A DNA stretch of 64,000 nucleotides from Mesodorylaimus sp. YZB2_4 (Eukaryota > Nematoda > Enoplea > Dorylaimida > Dorylaimidae), in contig JASANH010000183.1 of NCBI GenBank assembly GCA_030248295.1, positions 248,001 to 312,000 of the forward strand. The letters are read 5' to 3'. Below, in pieces: positions 24,257-36,700 of this stretch. Numbering within the stretch: position 1 is the stretch's first letter; every line of letters starts with the position of its first letter. The position numbers and the translations under genes are program-made. The notes under the pieces are model-generated. The model did not search any database. It was not told where the DNA came from and saw only the letters and a list, made by a program, of their open reading frames with translations.

Positions 24257-27200
24257 TATGGCTTACAATCGCGTTCAATAAAATCAATCGATTAAAATGA
24301 GCAAATAATCGATTTATGATCAACAAGGAGCGAATAGCTTGGTTAGCTGATCAGGCAATGACCAAATCGATGATTATCGATCACTTGATAAGGTCAGATT
24401 ATCGATCGAGAGAAAATGACAATGTGGTCACTTCTTGCTGCGTCAATAAATATCAAACTGGGTGACAAAGTCTGAAAACAAAAACACAAAAAATTGAAAA
24501 AAATGCTTCTTTTAATTTTTGAACTGTCTGATAAAATCAATATTTTGTGGCAGGTTATCTTCAGGATGATCACCCATAACGGGCAACAGGCATCCAAAAA
24601 GTTTTGTTCGATCCGATAATCTGATCAATTTTGATGAAAGTTAGACATTGCGAAAATAAAGCACTTTTTTCTTTCTGCTCCCGCACATTCTATGCATATT
24701 CCTGCACATTCTATTGAACGTACCTGCGTTCACAATTAGCCGACTCAACCAGTCAATCTTCCAACTGCCATGCTTCCATTGTCAAAACAATGCCCCCCCC
24801 CCTTCCCAGTCTGACATTTTTCAGGCTAGACTCAAGCAAACATCTTAGAAATGTGCACTGAAGCTAATGACAGGAAAACAAATATTGCGCCAGTCAAACC
24901 AACGAAATTTGAAAATAAGACAGAAAACAGATCGGCAATTTGTAAATACAGTAGATATCCTATAATCCTCGATTTGCACATGTCCAGCCAAAATGTCTGT
25001 AGCGCCAGGACAAAGATCCAAGTTGGTTTTTGTCGAAGATGAAAGCTTTCAGTGAACAAAACTCGCCTCTTTTCTCTGGTGGCCCCAAAACCGCATTATT
25101 CTCAGGGATTGCAGGAGAGAAAGTCCATTTTCTGTCTAAATGTAAATATTTGCGTAGTTTTCGTCAGTCCGGCGAAATGTCTGGGTTTTTCTAAGCGCGA
25201 TTTCAAAAATTTGTTTCGCAGATTTTTAATCCATCAAAGAATCAAGTTTAGAATAGGGGACAGAAGTCGACAGATTTCCATGTGGAAAATGTTTTTAAAT
25301 TAAATGTTAATTGGTCAAAAATTTTTTTTACAGAATCGAAAATTCCCCTACGTTTATGCAGTAGTGGACATGAATTCAGCAAACTCTGACGATGCTAAAT
25401 TTGTAATAAATTTTAAAAGTGGTGTCCCAGAATTTTACTCTGCATAAATGGGGCGAGTCAATGAATTCGGGCGGAAAACCGATTTGCGCTCAAGCATCGC
25501 CTGAAACTCATGCAAGTTACTGCAGTATATGGAAAGTTATTCAAGGGTATTCTCCCGTGATCACATTTTTACTAGTCAAGCGAAGCTATGCAACCAAACT
25601 GAACCGTACTGTACTATGAATGCCCTGAAACTGGGTCCCAATCCCGTCTGTGTTGCTGTAATCCTCACCAGCCCTCAACCCCAACTTTAGTTGGGTATGT
25701 CTTCCCAAGGACTGCTTGGTTTTACCTTATGGGCTTGGCACTTCAGGCATGTTCTGCATCGCTAAACAACCCGAATTCGCTTCGTTATGCTCGTCTCCGA
25801 TTAACCTGCGAGCACTGTCTTGAATTTCTCTAAAATCGCTAAACGTCTCCCGACGGGAAAAAAGACAAAAGAGACTTATTCTTCAATCATTTCCCTGGGA
25901 AGATAATTTCGCTTCGCGAGCAGAAAAATTTGGGTTGTGGGTTGTATATTTTGAAAAATGAAGCCATGAGCTGCTGCTCTCTAATGTCACTCATAACCTA
26001 ACACAAGAAGGCTTTGCAAAAGTATTTGTGTTCCGAAGTGTAGAGGTGAAATAGCTGCACCCCACAGAAGAAAGCAGGTGCTTGGCAGTGTCTCTTATTC
26101 CAATCTATGGTTACAGTGTACCCATGGTCAAGGGCACGTATTCTACTCTACTGAATGTGGCATAAAAGACACCAATATTCTGAAACCGCTTTTGGCACCC
26201 TGGGAGGCACTGAACGAGGGACACAAGTGGGAGAGGACATTCGACGGAGACATACTCGAGGAAGCACAAACTATGGCACATTTATGATCTTTTTCCTGGC
26301 TGGAAAAATCCTGCTGTCAAGTAATAATGAAAAAGGAAGACTAAATTTTGAAACAAAACAGTTGCGCCTACGTCTCTCGTTGGAATCGGCTTGAATCGCG
26401 AACTTATTGCGCCTGGAGCCTTCACCAAAAACATGTCCCTTTGACATGTGGAGTATCATATTTAGTTACAGTCCTTGGTTGTTCAGTCCGAACACAGTAC
26501 ATTTAAGACAGGACAAAGTACGCTGTACAATCGATGTCAGAATATTGGAAAATGAGTGTGATGATTTAGCACGAATGTTTTATAGGGATAGCCAAAATTC
26601 TGGACCGCCATTCAGATTATTCGAGAAGTAGAAATTTTCGCTTCTAAATGATCCCCCTTTGCAATCAAGAATTTTGAAGCTACATAAGTGTTGCAGGTCC
26701 AGAACTTTGGCTACGCTGTATAATATGCAGGTGCTGAATCTAAATACGATGTTCTTTTTGCAATATTCTGACATCGATTCTATGAACAGTGCATCTCGAT
26801 ACAGTATGTCCCAAGTAGGCTGAATTTTGCGAAGCCTCACTTCAGGGTTATCGAATGCTATGCATAGTACACTACAGTCAAAAACTATCGAGATCAATCA
26901 TGCGGTTTCCAAATGGCGCCCTGAAAACCTCAAAAAAGTGCATAAAAATAACTAGCTGAAGCATGAATCGTAGAAAAAAGAACTAAATTGTATGCCTCGA
27001 TAGGTGCATGGTACAGAGGGAACTTGATGCTGCGAAGAGCGAAGAGTTGGGCCAACAAGTTACAAACAGGCCTGTTTGAGGTTACACAAGTTGCATATAC
27101 ATAGCAGACAGTACAATCGTGTTTGGTTTCCATTGCATAAACCTGTCAAAACCCGCTCAGAGAGATTCTTGAAGATAATATTATCTCAATCAGAATCTTA

Positions 27201-28939
27201 CCTGCAGCAATTTATTATCCCATTAGGAAAGAACCATCTTGCTTGATTGGGCCGATTCTATCTTGCGGACCGTCCTCTAGTCTGACCATCGATCCTTCAA
27301 TGTCCCTACTCAAAAAAGGTCGTTGTCGGCGCGTGTCCAACAATGTCCACTATTTCACCATTTCAATTTCTTAAACCGCAAAACATCATGAATCGTCGGG
27401 GCCGGGAAACTCGTGCCACCAGGATCAAGTTGGATTCGATTCGAGAGTCGACCCTTTGAAGGCAACCTTGTGCGCAGACTTGAGTCGTATCGAGTCGAGG
27501 GTGTCACGAAAATGAAAGGACAACGAACGTCCACTAGCACACTTTCACGGTTAGGAAAAGGATTCGGTGACGAATCGTTGCGCACTGGCTGCAACTCAGA
27601 CGCGCGCCTATGCCCGAATATGGACAATAACGAAAGCGTAGGTGATCACATACGATGACGAGTATGGACGCAAGGGGCACATTCTACGAAAACTGCCTTG
27701 TCTGCATAGAAATAAAAGGAAACGGAGCGCGCAATGTAAAAGTACGAGACCCGCATTTCACCCCTACACTACAATCCTATTTTCCATTCGAGGCCATCAA
27801 CCCTCCCTGCAATACGCTTCGCTTACTCGCGTGCCCATTGCCAAATATGGACGTATGGTCATCCCGATCAGTGCGCGTTGACGCGTGCTCTCTTACGCGC
27901 CCTCTCCATATATAAAACTAACATTCTAAAAAAGGAAATTTTTGATTGTGGCCTGGTACTCGCCCTGTTTGATGCGCCCAACTTGAACATTCTTAGGCGG
28001 GAATTCTAAAAACTACCACAACTGCCCGTTCGCAGAGATTGTATAAAAACTGGTAATCAGGACGAAACGCCCGATGAACTTATCTCCTTTTGTGGAATGC
28101 GCCAGTTACGTCCTTTACGTGTTGACCACCCGCTGTCATCGCCTACAGGCCGGGGGGATAGGGAGAAAATAACGAGGAGCAAATGAAAAGAGAATTATGA
28201 TGAAAAGGGTCTAGTTCACACGGTCTACAATAATGGTAATTTCTTGTTTGGATTGTTCGAAAACAATTCGATGAGGTCAAGTGACAATAAGTGTTCACGC
28301 ACTAATCAGCACCTGACGACTTGTCATTTCATAAATTCTATCCAATTCTGCGCAACACAGCTCATTCAACCACGTGTTCTACGCGCATTTCAGGCACTGC
28401 CCATTGGCCAGCATGGATGCACTTAGGTCGATTATTTCCCCATTCCTAACCCAGCTCGGCCAGTGTAAACAAACTTGAGGCAATGGCAGCAGAGCGTGGC
28501 TGTCCGAGCAGCCGAGTGCATCCGTTTGTGTCGTCGTGAGTGGTGACTGACATCTGATACGCCATCTCCATCCATCCACCACGACATCAATGTCCTTTCG
28601 AGTCAATCCAATGATCCCCACAATAACGACATCAGTGCAAATAGTCTTGTAAACTGCGCGACTTGAAACCTCGGTGGCCAGTGCATGCATTTTCCATGTT
28701 CACACTCACTAGCAATACTCCTTCCTATCATCCTTCCCTTCCTTCATCAAAATTTGAGGTTTCTTTTTTGAGTTTAAATTATTTTATAAAGGACCATTCT
28801 AATATAAAGTGAAGAAGTGGAGACCCAGTATTCTTTCTGTGTCTATACACGAAGAGTCTTACCACCTTACCACCTTTTCATTTTTATATGTTTTGCAATT
28901 TTTTGTGGGCCGAAGTTCCTTTTTGCCTCTAGCCACCCA
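24257..28939. other. Gene-poor region, upstream of the membrane-protein gene
   Basis: The first 170 bases carry many ATCGAT-type words and include the likely 5' UTR and promoter of the minus-strand gene, since part of this sequence is conserved in the duplicate at 57.3 kb. Beyond that I see only short open frames with no domains. A minus-strand frame at 28379-28690 (103 codons) follows no clear splice site and was not accepted. Confidence 0.45.
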
Positions 28940-29090
28940 GCAGTCAAACCTTCTAAGAAAGGCTGTGCGGGGACTGGCATACACAGCAGCTTTCCTCTGC
29001 GTGTCTCCACTAGGAGCACCTCCACGCGAGGGCATTCTGGACTGCTTCTGCTGTTCAATTGCCCTAGAGAGCCACCGAGGGTTGTAAAGT
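28940..29090 (-). mobile_element. Truncated SINE body
   Basis: It shares CAGCAGTCAAACCTTCTAAG, then TCTGCGTGTCTCCACTAGGA and GCACCTCCAC with the SINE at 43020-43410, and the last two blocks with the one at 10770-11125. The tRNA-like head with A and B boxes is missing, so this is a partial copy. The minus orientation is inferred from the full copies. Confidence 0.6.
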
Positions 29091-30763
29091 CCCTATCACA
29101 CCCATATTATAATTGTTCACTGTACATAGACATTGGTGGGTGGCTCATATGCTTTCCCAGGTGTCACTTCATGGACTCCCACGCGTTCAGTCGGTACCGG
29201 TTTCGATAGTGTCGGTCTTGGGCTATAGCGATACTGGTGCCGAAAAACAAGTGTCGATACACGTGTGATGAAGCTGTGCTGGAATGATAGCGTGCGTCCG
29301 CGTGTATCCGAGTGATAGTGTAATGCTGCATACTTCTGGTCGGGCGTGTGCGTTGCTATGATGGGAGACTGTTGGTTGACTGTCACCGAGAGTAGTAGTG
29401 CGTGCGTTTCGGGAATATTTGTGTGGTCAATAATCGAGTATGGCTCATCGTAGTCTGTGCACGTTCGGTGAGTTCGGTTCCGGGTTGTGAGTCCTCACAC
29501 TGCAACCCAAAGCCCCTGAGAACCCGAGCCCGTAGACAAGTGGTTAGGCGAGCAACATCGGGGATCGTCATTACACACGTACCAGTCAGTCAGTGGTAGG
29601 TATCAGTCAAGAGCTATTCCTGACATTACAGAGCGAAATGTGAACGACACCTACTCCATAGCATATGCATAGCATGACTATGTTTTCTCTAACGACTTTT
29701 TAATGGTTCCGCTCTTGACTTTGTTTTATGCTTTACGCTATACCTTATGTGGCTTGCTGTCTCAGAGTGCACATTAATGTGCTTCGGCAAGAAATACATA
29801 GAAACAGAAATAGGTATGATAGGTGTGATCAAGCATGCTAAAGTAAAAACGCTCATATTGGATCGATATTGCCCAGGGACGTGAGGCCTATCACCCTGAT
29901 TCAATCCGATGCCCTTCCTACCATTGCCATTTACAATTGGCCTCGAACACTAAGCCCGATGACTGTACACTGCAGTGAAAGACAATGCATGCCCCACCTA
30001 AGCGACCGCGCCCCCCTACCGGTAACTTTTCTTTCATCGATAATGTAGCGATCCGATCAAAAATCGAATATAAGATTAATACCAGTTTTGTAGAGCTAAA
30101 AAATCTCTACAACTTTCGTGCCGGGATCGAAGGTGGTCGTCGCTAAAAATTTCGAGAAAATCGACAAAAACCATTCTCCCACGTTAGAAAAATTATCGAT
30201 TATCTAACCATCGGATGAAAAATCGGGAAAAAATTTAATGTTTCCCTATGGAGCTTGGAATTCAGCATTATTCTTTCGTATTGCTATCGAAGGCTGTCGT
30301 AACTTATAATTTTAAGAAAATCGACAAAAACCGTTTTTCCTTTGGCCTTTAGTATTATAAATTCATGATTCTTCACGTCAATGGAGCTCTCGCCCTACAT
30401 GCTATAGCTTGCACACTCCTGTAAGTCATCAGGAGTCACTGCATCAGTCCTTCCTACTCATCACTTTAGGATCTATGCATTGCAGTCACGGAATCTATTC
30501 AAACATGCGTGCTGGTTTTCGTTCAGCGAGATGTGTCAGTTTGGCATAAAATCGTTACGGTTGGTAAAGTCTGGTCGTAAGCTCTGCATTCTTTACTTTC
30601 CTCTTGAGACGAAAAATTCCACCTTAGCGCATATTTTATGGTTTGCTTTGGATTCCCAGTGTACAATTAAAACATACAGTAACTTGCACTGGCGCACGTG
30701 TCTTCTAAATATATCTGGGCATTTTCTCCTTTCTCGGATGTTGCAAAATCAGGCGGGCGTGAA

Positions 30764-33700
30764 ATGACAATGGTTCAAGTATTGCTCCGTAGTTTCTCTT
30801 ATATTTTTCTTATTCATGCAGTCGTTGCAAGCTGTAAGTCAAATTTTTTACAAGGAGGACCATGGACTGACCAAACGCCATTTCAGATCAAGCATCACGA
30901 CAAAGATCAGGGACCGCTAGCTCTCAGTTTCAAGCAAACCTTTTATGTTCAAACTGCAGAAATAATACTCTAGCGTGGAAAAGTCCAAAAACTAAAGCAC
31001 TTATCAAATGCCAATTATCAAAGATAGTCTGCAAATGCAAGTTGCAAAAATGTTTAAACAAGTCGGAATTGCAGTTTCAATATTGCAATGTCAGCAACTC
31101 TGATCAGCAAAATTTCGTCTATTGGACAAAATTATGCAAGAAAGTCGGCTGCACACAAATACAAGCTGCTGTCCCAGAGAGCGCTCAGTATCCTTTGTTC
31201 TTCCAAGGCTCTTTCAGACCCGGGTTTTACGTATGGAAAGGGACGAAGGTACAAATTCGGGAAACGACTACGATTAGACAAATTTGTGGTCTAATTGTGG
31301 GCAAAGATGAATATAAATTGATGTCATTTGGTGAAAAAACGTTTGCAAAGAAGAAGGCTACGAAAAAAATTCAATTTTCGAAACATATTACAAGCATTTC
31401 ATCAAGAAAACACTCCTTGTCTGGATCAAAGCAAAAAAATCACGAATTCAAATCACAAAGAAGCCCAGCTCGATCGAAGTTTATTCCAAAGCTCCATGCC
31501 ACCGAAAGCAATAAGCAGCAGAAAAAGGAGAACAACAAGCAAATGAAAAAATTCGATGCCAAAGGCACAAAAGCCTACACGGTAAAACGTGCATCCCAAA
31601 AGATTAATTCTAGACAGTCTGCGAAATCTAAAATAGTTTCATTCAAAGCTGCCAGAACAACAAAAGCTAAGAAAATTAACCCGCAGAAAAAAAACAAACC
31701 TGGAGAGAGACCTACCACACGGTCATCAAAGACTTCACGAAGGCCTGGTGGATTCAAAAAGAGCCAGAACCGATCAAAAACTCATTTGAGCTCAATTAAG
31801 GGCGATCGGAAATTTTCCACTATCAGAGGCACGACAAAGTTCAAGAAAGACAAGCTGAAGATTTCGACTAGGCAAAGGGCTAAAATGCGAGGAAATGTAA
31901 CAAATTCGGCAAAGAAATTTCAAACACGTCGTTTATTTCCTGGCTCTACTTTATCCAAATCTCATAGAAAAACGACGGGCCCTCATTCACGTTTTAAAGG
32001 AAAGGTAATAAGGTCTGCACTGGATGACTGGATCTGTGTGTGGGCACCAGGTGTGTCCTTGGCAGGAATCCTGGTGGTGCTCTTATTTTTAAACTTCAAT
32101 GGAAACCAACGCCTGTTTGTTGTGAAATAGGATGTTCTATGGTCACGCGCTGGAGGGTTCGGGCTGATCTTACAAGCGAGCGGTCCAAGGTCATTGACAG
32201 CCCAAGCCTGGTAGAAAGGCTTATTCCTGCAGAGTAGTGATCCCCTGATTCCGACAAAGCCTTCAGGCGTGTTTGCCGCGCCTCCCGAGGGTGCCTGCAA
32301 CTGTTTTGTGCGATGATACACGTCTGGCTGCTGGTCGAATGCACCCGATCCTAGATGCCTACGCTGGCGAGCAGCTCCACTTTCGGTAGGGTAGTAAAGA
32401 CCAAAGTTACACCAGGGGATCGTTTACGAGCACGACAATGCACGACAATGTTCTCACAGTCCTAGATTGTACCCACAGACCAACCAAGTACCCAACCTTT
32501 GGACTTCCAGTATGATCAATGGAAAACGACGACCGCAGAGGCCCCTTGAGAATACTGATCGAAGTACCTGGCGCGCCTGGCACGCCCCGCAGTTCTGCCG
32601 ATGGGGTGGATTACATGGAGGGATGGCTTCCCCCGAAGGGAGAGCGCTAATCTCACCCAGCGGACTGTTCCTATGCTGCCCTGGCTCCTCCCTACAGCCA
32701 CCTGCCCAGCCACACCCCAAAAATTCTAGGCCACCTCAAGCGACAAAATTCGCAATACGTCCAAACTCCCATCCGCATTTTGAATCCGTCAATCTCCAAT
32801 AAGCACTTATTAGGGAAGTTGCGTGTTTTTTCTTTAGAGCTCACCAAAAATTACCAATGTGACAAAATCTACGGCATCTGGACGACGAAAATGCAAAGGG
32901 AAAGGTAAGAACACTGTGTAAGTGGTCTCTGGGTGGACATATTTCAAATGCAGGTAATTTCAATTTTATTTTGTCCAACCACTGCATTTTGGCTCCAGCA
33001 TGACATACTCGCAGTACCGCTGGCAAATCGATGCGAGATTTTTTGTGTTCAGGCGGTCGACGATGCGATGATCCAAGTGATTTTGAATCGCCAGCAACTT
33101 GCAAGCCTTGTATGTATCACAGTAGTCCTTTATGGACAGGGTGTTGTACGGCTTCCATGGTTTCAAGAACAGTGCCTAAATCAATGTAGCTTCGGACGAG
33201 GACTTGATGCACAAAAGCTAATCAATGAAACTAAAAGTGCTAGGCAAATAAGCTGATTAGGCACAGATTCTGAATGATTTAGATTTTCTCTTCTTTCATT
33301 CAAACCAGGTATTTTCCTGTCAGTCGCGCTTTTTGCGTTAACCCTCACCTTAGAAATGAGTGTTCGTAATTTTAGTCGTGCCTCAGCTAAGGAACGTGAT
33401 TGCAGGGGGGGGGGGGCCGCAAACCAAAACGATTTTACTTGGGTGCTTCCGAAAATTCAAATTTCCCATGCCTTTTTTCAATCTAGCACGAAATCTCTGC
33501 GCTTATAGACCCGAATAATTTCCAGCTTCACTGCCTCGATTGCATGAACCAACCAAATACCGAATCATCCATCGAACATCGACGAGATTGCGAAATGACC
33601 GAATTACAATGCCGATGCGACTCGAGAGCGTGTGCCGCCAACAAACCAACAGTTTCGCTCACTTTCTGCAACATAAGCGATATCCCTAATAAAAATGACC

Positions 33701-36700
33701 TGAGTCAGGAGACCGAATATTGCACTAGAACTGGAAAGTGGTGCAAATATGTGCAAATATTGTACCCTGCCAAAGGCAATACCTACCTGCTCTTCTACAA
33801 CGGGCAACTGTATCCAGGTCGTATTCGAAATGCATCAGCCAATTCCAGTTTTTTAATCGAAACTAAGACGAGTCCAGGGGACTTTTGCAGATCCAAATCT
33901 GAAACGGGTTATGTTTTGAAGCCGAGTTTTAAAAGTAAGTAAGTCTGATCCACTCACCCCACCCCCTTTGCAGTGAAGTCAGACAAGTTTTTTTCTAGAG
34001 GCTCGCTATTGCAGCCCTCAAGCCTCTGCCAGTGGTGAGTGCAATCTATTCCCAAAAATCATTCCAATAAGGAGTCAGTGTTTTCTTTAATCAGCCACCA
34101 ATCTTTGATAATACAGTGATGTTTCCTCAAAAATGCAGAAAACGTTGATTTGAGAGTGATTTGTACCAATTGCAATGGTCTACTACATGATTTAGTCGAA
34201 ACGACATTCACAACAAAATGTAGCATGTTCAAGCTCAGTTGCGAGGGAGTGGGTAACGCGTGTATAGACACCATAAAAAAATACTTTTCCATTTGCAATG
34301 CCACTGAAAATGATGACTCGAATTGGAAAACGTTTTGCAAATCCAAGAATTGTCAATGGGTTCAAATAAAAACAGTGGACAACAGTTGGCACCTGATGTA
34401 CTATGACAGAGCAATTCATCCGGGACTGCCACGAAATTTGGCAATCAAAATGGAACAACCTGTGACTGAAAAAATATCCGTCCACGAATTTTGCGGAACA
34501 CAGAAAGATAGTAAGAGAAATTTTTGAATTTTCAAAAGCAAGCAAAGGTTTTTTTAGGAAAACTCGTGACAAAACTGGCTTGCACATATTGCGACGATGG
34601 TCGTGGTACGAATACCATTCGTGAATTTCAACCTGACCTTCCCGTCACTTGTCTCATGGTCACTCTGATATGCGCTTGCGCCAAGCCACCTTGTGCGAAG
34701 GGAGTTCGTGTATTCATTCCAGTTTGCGACATAAATTATTATTACGGCTCAAATGCCTCTGAGGTCTATTATAGATGGGGGCTGGCGTGCCTGCGAAAAG
34801 GATGCAATACGCCCCAGGTCTATAAGGACGTTGATAATCGATATTTGATCATGGAAGGTAACATCGGCTACGTTAAAATGGGAGGCGTCCGGACTGGGTC
34901 TGACGAGCGGAAGTATACGCCGGACTTGAATTTTGACGTCATTATGAGGCAAAAGGAAGCAAAGATTTGTCAATTTGTGGGTCAGAATTATACCCTAGTC
35001 AGTAAGTTTCCTCGCACACGACAACGCTTATTTGATCAGTCGGTCAGTCTGTCATATTTCAGGGGGGTCGCAAATGAATGAAGAGGAAACTGGCCCAGGT
35101 TTGCGTTTGAGCGCGAGTTTTTCCAACAATCAGCTGTGGCTTTCGAGGTTTTTAATGTCCTTTTACTGTAGGTTCGTCATGCAAACGTCCGCCCGCCTCC
35201 AGCGAATCTTCAACGCAATACCCACTACAGAATTTCCTTCGTCCTTTTATCGCGCTATCTCTGGCTGATAACCGACAACTACCAGTCGTTTGCTCCAATT
35301 GCCACGGCAACCTAACTCATGTGATACCACTGCAAAAGTCAGCCTGGTGCACGGTCACTGGACTCGAATGTCACTGCGTCAGTTCAGCAAAGAAGCATTT
35401 GACAGTCTGCGATGTGGAATATTTGACCGTAGTGACCACCAATCACCACATGATATTCGAGATGGAAGAATGGCATCGCGGATGTCTGGAAAGGGGCTGC
35501 ACATTTTTCCAGATTAAAAATTACAATACCGAATTGTTTTTGATTTATCATAACAAATTGTTATATCCGGGGGTGGTTAAAAATGGTTCAGCCCGATTGA
35601 TGTTTCCTGTCACGTCACCGATGACCATAGATACTTACTGCAGAGGACTGGAAATGGAAGAAATGCTAGCGGGTAACCAAAGTGAGTGAATGTCTCAAAA
35701 TGCTTAACCCATAAACTTGACGTTATACATAGCGTACATAACACAGCAGGAAGCCTAACAGTTATTACACAGGAGAAAACGTTTTAGGCGCCCCGACTGC
35801 TGATCAAATGAATCCTGTCAGTAAGTAGCAGTTAGCTTTTCCTAAAGCTTAAAAGTTGTCACATAAACTAAATTTCAGCTGATAATGAAACAACTGCCGG
35901 AAATATAGGACCAAGTAAGTACATATAATGCATTACACTACATTTGCAGTCAGCCGCCGCCGATAATTTTCGCACGACACCGCAACACGTTTCCTTTACG
36001 GCTTGGATTTTTGCAGTGGCCACGCACTAAAAAGTCGAGCAGACTTGGGAGACCTAAGCTACACTACTGGCCGAAATTATGGATCTACCCCTCAGCATTT
36101 AGACTTTTGTTGCTTAAATTTCTATAAATTCACCCAGTATTGTAACTACAGTAGTCCAAGTAGAGCCCTCAACTTGCACCTGAGAAACTTTTCTAAATTC
36201 GCTTTTTGAGTGCGAGAATATGTACAGTAGGGGGCACTACGTGTCTTGTGCATGAAAGATATTAATAATAAATAAAACTGGGTTTGAAATCTGGCATTTC
36301 CTAAGTATTTGTTTGAAGCAGACTCCTCTACATTGTAGTTATCTATCATTCCCTCTGGTACAAGAAGTTACATACCTTACACCAGCCTGCGGACTGAGGC
36401 TACAGGGTACCCGCGCTAATCGATGTCAAAGTAGGTATTTTGTTTTTGAAACACCCGGTACATGTGTATGTCAAGACCACAAATACTGTACATCTCTGTT
36501 AATCTTGTTAGGGAGCGCAATTACTGGACACTGTAATTTTCAAAATGCTGTAAATAGGCAGAAATCACTGATGGGTTAGGCAGGGGTATCTCAAAAACTA
36601 GTTGTTCCATGATCAAAGTCAGTGCTAATCCTGGTGAAGCGCCGCGTAACACGTGTAAGATAAAGTTTTGTGACTTAGGTACCGCAGACTTCACCATGGC

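Noticed and set aside
32454..32802. Open frames on both strands within intron 2
   Set aside because: They belong to the dispersed repeat also found at 47.4 and 61.9 kb; frames are not kept between copies.
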